A stretch of 64,000 nucleotides of DNA from Paenalicyclobacillus ferrooxydans (GCF_001399675.1 NZ_LJCO01000091.1:1-64000); one strand, 5' to 3'; counted from the stretch's first letter, positions 7,361 through 16,477 are shown. Notes: generated by a model not told the origin, from the sequence alone. Numbers and translations are program-made.

Positions 7361-9011
7361 CATTCAAGGTGCTTTTGGTACAGTTCGGGTCAGTGACACG
7401 AACCCTCGCAAGGGATGGAAAGCCCGCATCTTGACGCTGCTGGCGATTATGGGACCAGGACTCATCGTCATGGTCGGTGATAACGACGCAGGCGGCGTCG
7501 CCACTTATGCTCAAGCGGGTCAGAATTTTGGCACGAGCTTGATGTGGGTTCTCCTGTTGCTCGTTCCGGTACTCATTGTCAATCAAGAAATGGTTGTTCG
7601 GCTTGGTTTGGTAACCGGTGTTGGCCATGCCAGGTTGATCTTCGAACGGTTCGGAAAGTTTTGGGGTGCCTTCTCCGTTGGCGACCTCTTTATCCTTAAT
7701 CTCCTGACGATTGTGACGGAGTTCATCGGAATTCGGATGGCGTTGCAGCATTTCGGCATTCATCCCATCGTGGCTGTTGCGCTTGCAGCTGTGTTTCTGA
7801 TTGCCATGACGGTCACTGGAAGCTTCCGCAAATGGGAACGATTCATGTACCTGATGATTGCGGCAAACTTTCTTGTCATTCCCTTAGTTATCATGAGTCA
7901 CCCGGCACTGCCGGTGGTAGCGAAAGGCTTGGTTCCCGGCGTACAGGGAGGACTGACATCAAACGCGCTGCTGCTCATTATCGGGATGGTTGGTACGACC
8001 GTAGCGCCGTGGCAGTTGTTCTTTCAGCAGTCAAACGTGATCGACAAGCGGCTCACTCCGCGTTGGATGTCCTACGAGCGTGCAGACACAGTGATTGGGT
8101 CAATCGTCGTTGTGGTCGGGGCCGCAGCGATCATTGCAACCACAGCATTTGCGTTTGGGAAGACGGGCTTGGCAGGGCACTTTGTTGACTCTGGCACAGT
8201 CATGAACGGCTTGTCCGTACACATCTCGAAAGCCGCAGGAGACCTGTTTGCCATTGTGCTCTTGAACGCATCGTTGATTGGGGCTGCTGCGGTAACACTC
8301 TCCACCTCCTATGCATTCGGTGATGTCTTTGGCATCAAGCACTCTCTCCATCGAAAGGTAAAAGATGGATTGAGCTTTTACGTCGCCTATGGCTGCATTA
8401 TCCTCATCTCTGCTGGGGTAGTTGTGATTCCCCATGCACCGCTTGGGCTCATCACGACGGGGGTTCAGGCACTGGCCGGCATCTTGCTGCCAAGCGCAAC
8501 AGTGTTTTTGCTGCTTCTCTGCAATGACAAGCATGTCCTAGGCCCTTGGGTGAACAAACCTTGGTTGAACGCAGTCAGCAGTGTTATTGTGGGTGTTCTC
8601 ATTATGTTGTCCTTGATCTTAGCGGCGACAACCTTCTTCCCGAATATGAACGTCCATGTCTTAACGGTTAGTACAGCCGCTGTCTTAGTCGCGGCCCTGG
8701 TCGTCGCGGGGTTCTGGTGGATCATGATCAAACGCAGGGCGGCAAGAGGCTCAGCACCAGTTCATCCAGCACAAGTTCATTCGATAGAACAAGTGGAAAC
8801 AACGAGGTTGGTAGTACGTAACGTGGCCGGTGTACCGAATGTCGCATCGCAGGAAGAACGTGCAAACTGGCGGATGCCGCCGCTGTCGGAACTGCCAAAG
8901 CCTGTGTGGTCATCATTGCAAAAGGTCGGCATGCTTGCCCTGCGGGGGTATCTGGTTGTTGCAGTCGTGATGCTTGTAACAAAGGTGGTTCAGCTGGCTT
9001 TAGGAGCGTGA
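7302..9011 (+). CDS. NRAMP-related divalent metal transporter, probably for Mg2+
   Basis: 569 residues with eleven or more membrane helices of the NRAMP/LeuT fold. The canonical TM1 motif DPGN is replaced by DAGG (residues 62-65, in GDNDAGG). The canonical TM6 MPH is replaced by APW (235-237, in TTVAPWQLF). Loss of the metal-binding asparagine and methionine is the hallmark of NRAMP-related Mg2+ transporters (NRMT), as recalled from clostridial and Eggerthella proteins. Control by an M-box independently points to Mg2+. ATG 7302 follows CAAGGAGG. The hydrophilic C-terminal linker (about 480-540) precedes a last membrane segment. Confidence 0.88.
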   Translation: MSKNLAVQNSAVLDSAHVGDIQGAFGTVRVSDTNPRKGWKARILTLLAIMGPGLIVMVGDNDAGGVATYAQAGQNFGTSLMWVLLLLVPVLIVNQEMVVRLGLVTGVGHARLIFERFGKFWGAFSVGDLFILNLLTIVTEFIGIRMALQHFGIHPIVAVALAAVFLIAMTVTGSFRKWERFMYLMIAANFLVIPLVIMSHPALPVVAKGLVPGVQGGLTSNALLLIIGMVGTTVAPWQLFFQQSNVIDKRLTPRWMSYERADTVIGSIVVVVGAAAIIATTAFAFGKTGLAGHFVDSGTVMNGLSVHISKAAGDLFAIVLLNASLIGAAAVTLSTSYAFGDVFGIKHSLHRKVKDGLSFYVAYGCIILISAGVVVIPHAPLGLITTGVQALAGILLPSATVFLLLLCNDKHVLGPWVNKPWLNAVSSVIVGVLIMLSLILAATTFFPNMNVHVLTVSTAAVLVAALVVAGFWWIMIKRRAARGSAPVHPAQVHSIEQVETTRLVVRNVAGVPNVASQEERANWRMPPLSELPKPVWSSLQKVGMLALRGYLVVAVVMLVTKVVQLALGA

Positions 9012-9045
9012 TTGAACTTGGAATCCGAATCGTGTGAGAGAATCT

Positions 9046-9084
9046 AGACCATCTTTTAGGCCTGCGCCTAGGAGATGGTCTTTC
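9046..9084 (+). terminator. Terminator after the NRAMP-related gene
   Basis: AGACCATCTTTTAGGC (9046-9061) pairs with GCCTAGGAGATGGTCT (9066-9081), with TTTCT following. Confidence 0.85.
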
Positions 9085-9199
9085 TGATTCATGGGTGCCC
9101 AAACGTACCGCTCAGTATTTGGATTTGAATGCCGATAGCGATAGTATACATAGGGGCGGGGTACGACTTACCTAGTACATAGCGACCACCAACTCGCCC

Positions 9200-9284
9200 A
9201 AATCGTCTCAAATCGTCTCGAGTCGTCTGGAATATTATTCGGACGGATGTAACAGAAAGCCAGTCTTGTGTTGTTATTCGGACG
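9200..9284. repeat. Short direct repeats in the gap before the MBL gene
   Basis: AATCGTCTC-type units repeat three times (about 9200-9230). TTATTCGGACG occurs at 9235 and 9274, within an imperfect 39-bp duplication that shares TAAC and AGCCA further on. Nothing else is evident in 9085-9320. Confidence 0.6.
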
Positions 9285-9320
9285 TAACGAGAGCCAATTT
9301 GATGAGGAGGCAGAGAACAG

Positions 9321-10061
9321 ATGAAAATCGCAAACGGCGTTGAAATGCTTGAACTTGAAATGAATATGATGGGCCGAAGCAGCACCATTTGTCCCACACT
9401 CCTTTATGACGACGAACATGCCATCTTGGTGGATACCGGCATGCCAGGACAACTCGCAGCGATCCAAAGCGCAGTTGAGCAGGCGGGGGTTCCTTTTCAG
9501 CGGATCGACGGGGTTATTTTGACGCACCAAGACATTGATCACATCGGGAGCATCCAGGATGTACTCACAGCCTTGGAAGGGCCGGTTGAAGTTTACGCAC
9601 ACGTTGAAGACCAGCCGTACATTGAAGGCGACAAAGAACCCATCAAGATGAACCGCGAGCGTGTTGCAAAGATGCTGGAGAGCCTGCCGGAGGAAATGCG
9701 TGCTCAAGCTTCAGCCATCTTCTCGAATCCGCCGAGTGCCAAAGTGACAAAGGTTGTCGCCGACGGCGATGTTCTGCCTTTCTTTGGCGGTGTGCAAGTG
9801 GTGTTTACACCAGGTCATACACCTGGTCACATCAGTTTGTACCACATCCCATCAAAAACATTGATTGCCGGCGATGCGACTGTCAGTGAGAACGGCAAAC
9901 TCCTCGGCTTAAACGTTCAAGCTACACCAGATTTACCTCTAGCACAGGAATCTCTGAAAAAGTTCAACGCGCTCGACATTGAAAAGGTTATCTGCTATCA
10001 CGGCGGACTTTGCGACGATAATGTCAATGCTCAGTTCCGCGCTCTTACAAAGGAAGGCTGA
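9321..10061 (+). CDS. MBL-fold metallo-hydrolase
   Basis: 246 residues with the metallo-beta-lactamase fold: LTHQDIDHIGS (metal motif in the HxDxDH variant), FTPGHTPGHISLY (third ligand histidine) and AGDATVSENG (bridging aspartate). The THQDIDHIG form is common among Bacillus YflN-like proteins. The fold covers hydrolysis of thioesters, lactones and similar bonds; the substrate is not assignable. ATG 9321 follows GAGGAGG. A DHA2 efflux pump starts 73 bases downstream on the same strand. Confidence 0.9.
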   Translation: MKIANGVEMLELEMNMMGRSSTICPTLLYDDEHAILVDTGMPGQLAAIQSAVEQAGVPFQRIDGVILTHQDIDHIGSIQDVLTALEGPVEVYAHVEDQPYIEGDKEPIKMNRERVAKMLESLPEEMRAQASAIFSNPPSAKVTKVVADGDVLPFFGGVQVVFTPGHTPGHISLYHIPSKTLIAGDATVSENGKLLGLNVQATPDLPLAQESLKKFNALDIEKVICYHGGLCDDNVNAQFRALTKEG

Positions 10062-10080
10062 CCAACAAGCAGACCGAACA

Positions 10081-10132
10081 CGTGGATGGACAGCATGGAG
10101 GGGCAGCGTGGATGGACAGCATGGAGGGACGG
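10081..10132. repeat. 26-bp tandem duplication carrying the ribosome binding site
   Basis: CGTGGATGGACAGCATGGAG plus 6 bases occurs at 10081-10106 and 10107-10132. Each copy contains GGAGGG. The second copy supplies the Shine-Dalgarno of the MFS gene starting at 10135. Confidence 0.85.
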
Positions 10133-10134
10133 AC

Positions 10135-11592
10135 ATGACGCAAAAAGGGCCAATGGAAGCGGAATCTGCGGACAGGGTTTCGAAAAAATGGTTGATTCTG
10201 GCGAATGTCTCTGTGGGGACATTTATGGCGACTTTGGATGGGAGCATCGCGAACGTCGGCCTTCCGACCATTGCCTCCTCCATGCATATTCCACTCCATG
10301 TGGTGCAATGGGTGGTATCAGCATATCTATTGACGATTTGTGCCATGCTGCCGCTGGTTGGAAACCTTGCGGACAGGTTTGGCCGGGGGCGCCTCTACAA
10401 TATCGGGTTCCTGGTATTTGCCGGAGGATCCGCTCTCTGCGGACTATCTCCGAACATTTCGATGCTGATTGTATCCCGCATTCTGCAGGCCATCGGTGCG
10501 TCACTGTTGATGGCAAATAGTCAAGCGTTGGTTGTGATGACGTTTCCTTTGCATCAGAGGGGGCGAGCGTTTGGTATCACCGGTACGATGGTATCGCTCG
10601 GCTCACTGACGGGTCCTGCCGTTGGGGGATTACTGATTGGCTATTTCGGGTGGCCGTCAATTTTCTGGGTCAATGTTCCCATTGGCATCATTGGCTTTGT
10701 CCTAGGCTTATTCCTCTTGCCGAAAGGAAAACCAGAATCGGCCACGGTGTCCCGTTTTGATTACCCGGGTTCTGTGTTATTTGTCGTTGGCATTGTCCTT
10801 CTCCTTTATACCGTTTCTAACGGAGATGTGTGGGGATGGACAGCGACGCGCAGTTGGCTTGGGATTGTTGTTGCCATGCTTGTTTTGGCCGGATTCGGGA
10901 TTCGAGAGAGAATGGCGAAAAACCCCATCATCGACTTCGGACTCTACAAACACCGCTTGTTTGCAACAGGAAGTATTGCAGCAATGCTCTCGTTTGTTTC
11001 GCTGTTTTGTATCAACACCATGATGCCGTTTTACTTGGAAGATGTGCTGCACGCAAGTCCTCAAGTTACAGGTACCGTAATGATGGCCAATCCAGTGGCA
11101 ATGGCGGTCATTGCGCCCTTGTCAGGTTGGTTGTCAGACAAAATCGGACCGTATGTTCTTACGACCGCTGGCCTGGCATTAAACGCAGCTGGATTTCTTC
11201 TGCTGACGCTTCTCTCACAGACTGCCCCGGTCTGGCTGGTTGGACTTCATCTGGCCATCTTCGGTATTGGCCAGGGGATGTTCCAGTCTCCAAACAACTC
11301 CAGTCTGATGAGTACTGCGCCTCGAGCGAAGGCAGGTCTTGTGGGGGGGTTGAACGCGCTCGTTCGGAACATCGGTATGGTGCTGGGGATTGCGCTTTCG
11401 GTCTCTTTGTTTTCAAATCGGCTGTTTGCGGCAACCGGGACGCGTGCTTCAGGCGCCCTCACGAACGTCCCTTTATCCGCCATGATGTCCGCCTTACATG
11501 TGGTCTTTTGGGCAGCGGCTTTCGTCTGTATTGTAGGGGCAATTACGTCGTCTCTGCGCGGCAGTCCGAGAAAGTTGCAGAGTGCACACTAA
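10135..11592 (+). CDS. MFS drug efflux transporter, DHA2 (14-TM) type
   Basis: 485 residues and about fourteen helices. Motif A is GNLADRFGRGRLY after TM2; the TM1 signature is ATLDGSIANVGLPTIA; motif C-like glycines are in ITGTMVSLGSLTGPAVGGLL. DHA2 members export drugs or organic cations by proton antiport. The start ATG 10135 is 4 bases after GGAGGGACGG; a longer frame upstream runs through the 26-bp repeat and is unlikely. It sits just after the MBL hydrolase, so the two may be one transcript. A strong terminator follows. Confidence 0.92.
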   Translation: MTQKGPMEAESADRVSKKWLILANVSVGTFMATLDGSIANVGLPTIASSMHIPLHVVQWVVSAYLLTICAMLPLVGNLADRFGRGRLYNIGFLVFAGGSALCGLSPNISMLIVSRILQAIGASLLMANSQALVVMTFPLHQRGRAFGITGTMVSLGSLTGPAVGGLLIGYFGWPSIFWVNVPIGIIGFVLGLFLLPKGKPESATVSRFDYPGSVLFVVGIVLLLYTVSNGDVWGWTATRSWLGIVVAMLVLAGFGIRERMAKNPIIDFGLYKHRLFATGSIAAMLSFVSLFCINTMMPFYLEDVLHASPQVTGTVMMANPVAMAVIAPLSGWLSDKIGPYVLTTAGLALNAAGFLLLTLLSQTAPVWLVGLHLAIFGIGQGMFQSPNNSSLMSTAPRAKAGLVGGLNALVRNIGMVLGIALSVSLFSNRLFAATGTRASGALTNVPLSAMMSALHVVFWAAAFVCIVGAITSSLRGSPRKLQSAH

Positions 11593-11668
11593 GCCGTCGG
11601 ATCGACCGCTGTCTCGTCTTTCAGCCATCCTGCTTAAAGAAGTCAGAGCCGATATGAATGTTGCAACA

Positions 11669-11699
11669 AGCCCCTCTCGCGTACGCAAGAGGGGCTTTC
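11669..11699 (+). terminator. Terminator after the DHA2 gene
   Basis: AGCCCCTCT (11669-11677) pairs with AGAGGGGCT (11688-11696), then TTTCG. Confidence 0.85.
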
Positions 11700-12045
11700 G
11701 TCATCGTTATCAAGTTTATGGACTATGTATCACAACTGTCCCGCTTTGCCGTAAAGCCCACGGTTTTAAACCTGCTCTAAGCAGGTGGGTACTCTGTCCG
11801 CATTTTCACAAGTCCGCAAGCTAAGGCGGCATTTGTTTGAAGGCTGAACGCAAGTTCCCTTATCGTGCGCATCGGTTAAAACACAATACGCTTCACGAAC
11901 ATCGCAGGGTTCTGTTGTAGACCTAGCGTAACACCATCTCATAACCCCTGCAATCTTAAACATTTTCCATCTTCTGTTCCAGATGCATCGAGTTTGAAAT
12001 GACCGGGTATGCTTATGCTCAGCATCCGTCGAGGGGTATGTCAGC
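11700..12045. other. Gap upstream of the amidase
   Basis: No gene is seen. A nested hairpin (CCCA...CCTGC...GCAGG...TGGG, about 11758-11790) resembles the ends of IS200/IS605-type elements, but no transposase or second end is visible. It could equally be a leader structure. Confidence 0.35.
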
Positions 12046-12915
12046 ATGGGACTGCTTGGGGCGTTTCCGAACAACCGTATACTTACTGGAAAGAACAGGG
12101 TACGCACTGGTTTAACGGTGTGCACATGTGTTTTGTTGTCTGTCTTACGTACACAGATGGCTTTTGCAGCCCCAGTGGAAAATACCAAGGAGCCTCTGGT
12201 GGTGGTTGATCCGGGTCACGGTACGCCAGACCCGGGAGCAGTCCGTGCGAACGTGTACGAAAAGGACATTAATTTGAAGGTTTCGACCGAACTCGCCGAG
12301 TTGCTCGCCAAACGAGGGTTCCAAGTCTGTATGACAAGGATGGGCGATCACGATTTTGCAGACCCACAGGATGAGAAGCGCGGTCGTCGTCATCGAACCG
12401 ACCTCGTAAACAGATTGGCCGTGATTCAACATGCGGATGGAGATGCGGTCATCAGCGTCCATTGCAATTGGTCACGAAACCCATCAGCGGAAGGAGCGAT
12501 TGTGTTATTTCAACCCGGCAATGATGAGGGTGCACGACTCGCGGAACAAATTTACAGATCCCTTCATCAGGCAAACATAAAAGCGAGTGCGTTTCCGAGT
12601 GCCAGTTCTATCTACCTCCTGAAACGTACCAAAGAACCGTGTGTGTTGGTTGAACTTGGGTTCATGAGTAACAACAAGGAGGCGGGGTTGCTAACCGACC
12701 CGTTGTACCAAAAGCGAATGGCTTCAGCCATTGAAAGAGGCGTGAGCAGTTATCTTGAGCCTCATCCGTCCAATTCCGAACCAACACCCATACCCAAATA
12801 CCGTGCCTTTACCGAGTGGGTGATGGAACGTGTCCGTTCTGCTCTAGGTCACTCTCAACCGGCGAAGCATGGCGGCGTTCATGTTTGTCCCGGCCCGGAT
12901 GACCGAACGGATTAG
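12046..12915 (+). CDS. cwlD: N-acetylmuramoyl-L-alanine amidase (Amidase_3), CwlD-like
   Basis: 289 residues. A hydrophobic segment (about 20-43, ending in AFA) acts as signal or anchor, followed by the zinc amidase domain. Its ligands are in VVDPGHGTPDPGA, YEKDINL, SVHCNWS and the catalytic glutamate of VELGFMSNNKEA. The layout RTDLVNRLAVIQHAD...IYLLKRTKEPCVLVELGF parallels Bacillus CwlD, the spore-cortex amidase that makes muramic-delta-lactam for germination. This fits the germination genes 5 kb downstream. SVHCN in place of the usual SIHxN is a minor change. The C-terminal 40 residues are an extra Pro-rich tail. ATG 12046 has GAGGGG upstream. Confidence 0.85.
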   Translation: MGLLGAFPNNRILTGKNRVRTGLTVCTCVLLSVLRTQMAFAAPVENTKEPLVVVDPGHGTPDPGAVRANVYEKDINLKVSTELAELLAKRGFQVCMTRMGDHDFADPQDEKRGRRHRTDLVNRLAVIQHADGDAVISVHCNWSRNPSAEGAIVLFQPGNDEGARLAEQIYRSLHQANIKASAFPSASSIYLLKRTKEPCVLVELGFMSNNKEAGLLTDPLYQKRMASAIERGVSSYLEPHPSNSEPTPIPKYRAFTEWVMERVRSALGHSQPAKHGGVHVCPGPDDRTD

Positions 12916-13005
12916 ATGGGGTTGCCTAACCCTGATGGGCCGGGTAATCCCTAGTACACTGCGTGACTCCGGTATGAATAACCCCACATATGTTTCATGC
13001 CAAAT
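12916..13005 (+). promoter_or_regulatory. Possible structured leader before the KimA gene
   Basis: GGGGTT (about 12918) and AACCCC (about 12980) could close a region holding smaller inverted repeats (GGGTTGCCTAACCC, GGGTAATCCC). It does not match the ydaO c-di-AMP riboswitch that controls kimA in Bacillus, as far as I can tell by eye. Weak evidence. Confidence 0.25.
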
Positions 13006-13083
13006 TCGTTCAAAAATTTTTCTGGTGCTAATCTCCGAATTGTGATCTATACTACTTCCGTTCTTCACATCACGTAGGATTGG

Positions 13084-14973
13084 GTGATTAGCCTGGTATC
13101 CGCAGTCAAACGTATTCTCATTGGTCGTCCGTTAAAAACGAGAGAGACAAGTCACGCGAAGATTGGCGTGTTGAAAGGCATGGCGGTGATGACACCGGAT
13201 GCCTTGTCTAGTGTGGCTTATGCTACAGATCAAATGGAGTCCATTCTTGTTGTGGTCATCGGGGCGAGCGCAAGCAAGGCCTACATATCCAACGTCCTCG
13301 GGTTCTCCATGATTGGAACGTTGATCATCATTGGATTGGCCTTTTTGCTCTACCTTGCTTATCGAAATATCATTCACAGTTATCCGCAAGGTGGCGGAGC
13401 TTACGCTATCGGGCTAAACGACCTGGGTAAGTTCTGGGGATTGTCGGCAGCATCGACGCTGATCGTCGGATACACATTGACTGTGGCTGTCTCTGTGGCA
13501 GCGGGCATTGACGCCATCGGTCCGGTTGTCCCGTTTATTGGCTCTCATAAAATGTTGGCTAATGTCATCCTCACACTCATCATCATGTTGATTAACCTTC
13601 GGGGCACAAGCGAATCTGCAAACGTATTTGTACCGTTTACCTACGTATTTATCGGCTGTATTCTTCTGCTTGGTGTCGGAGCGGGGATTGAGGCAATGAC
13701 GCACCCACAGTCCATTCACATGCCGACGTCAGTTGGAATGCACGCTGTACAAGGCATGGGTCTGTTCTTGTTCCTTCGGATGTTTGCAAATGGATGCAGT
13801 GCACTTACGGGTGTAGAAGCTGTTTCTAATTCTGTGCCTGTGTTTAAGGACCCGTCTTCTAAACGAGCACAGAGACTGTTACTGACACTTGTCGTTACAT
13901 TGAGTCTCTTGTTTTTGATTGTCTCAAGCGTGGCGATGCTCCACGGCCTGACATACAATCCCGACATTCCGCTGATCAACCAGGAGTCCATGTTGGTTTT
14001 TGGGACGCATGGCTTTGGGTATGTTGTCACTGTTATCATCTCGTTTGCGACAATGTGTATCTTGGGTATTGCGGCAAATACAGCGTTTACTGGGTGCCCT
14101 GCACTCTGGTCCTCGATGGCAAGAGACGGATACATGCCAAGGTGGGTATTACACAAAGGAGACCGGCTCGTCTACAGCAACGGCATCGTATTTTTAACTC
14201 TTATTTCTCTGGTACTCACCATCGGGTTTGACGCTAAGGTGAACGAGTTGATGCCCCTCTACGGTGTCTCTGTATTTTACACGTTTAGTGTCTCGCAACT
14301 CGGTATGGTCGTTCGGACGCTGCGTGAAAAAGACACACGTTGGGTGAGCCGTGCGGCCATGAGTATCATCGGTTTTACGCTGACTGCAGCGGCATGCCTC
14401 ATATTCGGAATCACCCGGTTCACCAATGGAGCATGGCTCGTATTTGTATGCGTGCCTCTGATGGTATTCGCCTTTAGCAAGATTCGGGTTCATTACGAAC
14501 ATGTCAAAGACGATTTGAAATACGACTTCACCCGCCCACTACATGTGGCGGAACACAGTGTCACCATTGTCCCCATTGCATCCGTCAACAAGTCCTCGGT
14601 GAATGCACTGGAGTATGCGATAGCCAACTTCAAAAACGTGATTGCCGTTACGGTCATTGCTCAGGATTCAGTTGATGTGGCGGAAGCGAAAGAGAGAAAG
14701 TTCCGTGCGGAGTGGGAACGACTCCATTCAGGGGTACGGCTCATTGTGATCCATTCCCAATACCGTGCTGTGGCGAAACGAATACAGCGATTTATCGAAC
14801 TGGAATTGGACTTGTACGATAACGAAAATATCACCGTTGTGGTTCCACAGTTTATTACGAAGCGATGGTGGCACAAACTGCTTCACAACAAAACTGGAAG
14901 CATCCTCATGGCCTGGCTGCTGCTGAGTGGTTCTGTCAAAGTGATTGCCGTACCATACCGTTTACCGCGTTAA
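13084..14973 (+). CDS. kimA: KimA-like potassium importer (APC superfamily)
   Basis: 629 residues: about twelve membrane helices to residue ~470, then a cytosolic domain. It follows Bacillus KimA (YdaO) throughout: LIGRPLK near the N-terminus, MTPDALSSVAYATDQ, SYPQGGGAYAIG, GCSALTGVEAVSN, the C-terminal VTIVPIASVNKSS, SGVRLIVIHSQYR and VVPQFITKRWWHKLLHN. KimA is a high-affinity K+/H+ symporter inhibited by c-di-AMP. The start GTG 13084 has TAGGATTGG upstream; nearby alternatives cannot be excluded. A c-di-AMP riboswitch is not evident, so control may be at protein level only. Confidence 0.9.
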   Translation: MISLVSAVKRILIGRPLKTRETSHAKIGVLKGMAVMTPDALSSVAYATDQMESILVVVIGASASKAYISNVLGFSMIGTLIIIGLAFLLYLAYRNIIHSYPQGGGAYAIGLNDLGKFWGLSAASTLIVGYTLTVAVSVAAGIDAIGPVVPFIGSHKMLANVILTLIIMLINLRGTSESANVFVPFTYVFIGCILLLGVGAGIEAMTHPQSIHMPTSVGMHAVQGMGLFLFLRMFANGCSALTGVEAVSNSVPVFKDPSSKRAQRLLLTLVVTLSLLFLIVSSVAMLHGLTYNPDIPLINQESMLVFGTHGFGYVVTVIISFATMCILGIAANTAFTGCPALWSSMARDGYMPRWVLHKGDRLVYSNGIVFLTLISLVLTIGFDAKVNELMPLYGVSVFYTFSVSQLGMVVRTLREKDTRWVSRAAMSIIGFTLTAAACLIFGITRFTNGAWLVFVCVPLMVFAFSKIRVHYEHVKDDLKYDFTRPLHVAEHSVTIVPIASVNKSSVNALEYAIANFKNVIAVTVIAQDSVDVAEAKERKFRAEWERLHSGVRLIVIHSQYRAVAKRIQRFIELELDLYDNENITVVVPQFITKRWWHKLLHNKTGSILMAWLLLSGSVKVIAVPYRLPR

Positions 14974-15004
14974 AAGTACGCGTAGAGATAGTAAACTGAA
15001 GGTG

Positions 15005-15148
15005 ATGGTTGAATCAATTCCGTACCGGTTAAAAATAAACAAACTGCCGGTGAATGAAGGAGAGACACCCGTCCGGGAGTTTGCCGTCAAGCGCCAAAGC
15101 CAATACGTATGGATCCATAGCGGTCCCGCTCTGAACAGGTTCTATTGA
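15005..15148 (+). CDS. Small hypothetical protein, 47 residues
   Basis: An open frame 31 bases after kimA with protein-like composition (PYRLKINKLPVNEGETPV, then a basic stretch and ending SGPALNRFY). No family is recognised. GAAGGTG lies very close to the ATG, so initiation is doubtful; GTG 15002 is an option. It may be a read-through product of the kimA transcript or not a gene. Confidence 0.3.
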   Translation: MVESIPYRLKINKLPVNEGETPVREFAVKRQSQYVWIHSGPALNRFY

Positions 15149-15235
15149 GCCTGGCGAGTGGGGCCTTCTGCTGTTGCTGTTGCTGTATGTTTGACACCAA
15201 GTGGCGGCTGGACAAGCGGCAACTTTATATGATCC

Positions 15236-15682
15236 TTACAAATCCGGTTGCTTCGCCACACCAAGCGCTTGGTGACTCCAAAGTATTTTTTCTACAACTT
15301 CTGCTTGGTTGTCTAGACAATTCACCATCATCACCACATCGGCTGGAATGTTTTTCGGTTTCCGTTTCTTAAGGATGAACACGTCGATGAATAAACCCAA
15401 CAGTGCACCCACCACCATTCCGATGAGTGCCCAGATAATCGGACCCCAGGCCAAAATGAAGCCGTAGATTCCACCGAGCAACATGAACACCATCGCTAGA
15501 ATAAAAGCCAAATCAACATAACTGACGGCGTCTTCGTGAGCGGCCTGGAACGAAGGCGGGTTTGGACCGTTCTTGTCGAGCGGCAGCGCCAAGATGTTTT
15601 CTTTCGCAATGCCCATCTGTTCCAAATCAATAATGGCCAACTCTAAATAAATGGAATGCTGAAATACAGACACGAGGTGCAT
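15236..15682 (-). CDS. Hypothetical membrane protein with glycine-zipper segment
   Basis: 148 residues. Two flanking soluble parts (1-50 and 115-148) bracket hydrophobic segments at about 55-75 and 78-105 rich in small residues (IIWALIGMVVGALLGLFID). The C-terminal part (VVMMVNCLDNQAEVVEKILWSHQA) resembles the half-ferredoxin-like ends of bacterial stress proteins with a central glycine-zipper, but I cannot name a family. It lies 3 bases downstream of the duplicated membrane protein and probably shares its transcript. Confidence 0.7.
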   Translation of the reverse strand: MHLVSVFQHSIYLELAIIDLEQMGIAKENILALPLDKNGPNPPSFQAAHEDAVSYVDLAFILAMVFMLLGGIYGFILAWGPIIWALIGMVVGALLGLFIDVFILKKRKPKNIPADVVMMVNCLDNQAEVVEKILWSHQALGVAKQPDL

Positions 15683-15685
15683 CGT

Positions 15686-16477
15686 TCACATCTCCCTGTC
15701 AACATTTACTTTTGGCATTTTGAATTTCGGGCTTTGGTAGTGATCTGATAAAAAGCGCGACTGCTCAATTTTAAACAGTTTATTTAATTCCTTAATGAGG
15801 ACGAACGCGTCATATGAGGCAATTCCGTAGATCGAAGGCAGAAACAGGAGCCACTCAGGGTTCAAAACTGAGCGAGCGTAGTCAAAGTGTCCCGTCATGG
15901 TTGCGAGCAGGGCATTCCCCACATGCGATTCATAAATGGATACAATGAAGCAAATCAAGAGGTAAAATCCGGATGGAAGACGGTTGAAATAGAGCTGTCC
16001 CAGCCCAGGTGTAATACAAGACCAAATGACACCTGTCCATGGTTTGCGGACATCGAGGTAATTGCTTTCCAGAGTGGAGATTGAGGCAGGCAGAATGGAT
16101 GCGTCTTCGCGGTCTGCCACCAAATAGAGTTTGTTCAGATCGATGCTGAGCCGATAGCTGTCCCACGCAGTAAACAGATAGACACCCATATAAAGAAAGA
16201 ACCATCGCGGCTCCAGTACCGATTTCGCTTTTTCAAACTGTCCTGTCATAGACAGCATGATGGCTAAGTTGATATTTGATTGGGCGTTAACGACAAACTC
16301 CCAGAGCATAAGCATTGAGCCTGTAAAGTACTTACACAGCATCATGTGACCTGCGCCCGGAAACGAGAAGGACCACCATACGACTATCCAGGGATTTCGC
16401 AAGTGAAACTGATTTAGATTGAACGAGGACATATGAACATATGGCCGCCGGACTTTCTTCGAATAAGTATTGGGCAT
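15686..16477 (-). CDS. Membrane protein built of two homologous halves, unknown function
   Basis: 263 residues. Residues ~26-120 and ~140-235 align with each other: PWIVVWWSFSFPGAGHM against PWTGVIWSCITPGLGQL, MTGQFEKAKSVLEPRWFF against MTGHFDYARSVLNPEWLL, and DLNKLYLV against ELNKLFKI. Each half has about three hydrophobic stretches. This is an internal gene duplication; I do not recognise the family. The start ATG 16477 follows GGAG; an in-frame ATG at 16432 is an alternative. It forms a two-gene unit with the 15236-15682 gene. Confidence 0.75.
   Translation of the reverse strand: MPNTYSKKVRRPYVHMSSFNLNQFHLRNPWIVVWWSFSFPGAGHMMLCKYFTGSMLMLWEFVVNAQSNINLAIMLSMTGQFEKAKSVLEPRWFFLYMGVYLFTAWDSYRLSIDLNKLYLVADREDASILPASISTLESNYLDVRKPWTGVIWSCITPGLGQLYFNRLPSGFYLLICFIVSIYESHVGNALLATMTGHFDYARSVLNPEWLLFLPSIYGIASYDAFVLIKELNKLFKIEQSRFLSDHYQSPKFKMPKVNVDREM

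Noticed and set aside
11758-11790. IS200/IS605 end
   Set aside because: One hairpin of the right style, but no transposase, second end or target duplication.
12916-13083. ydaO-type c-di-AMP riboswitch before kimA
   Set aside because: Expected by analogy with Bacillus, but the conserved blocks are not seen; only weak inverted repeats are present. A covariance scan would settle it.
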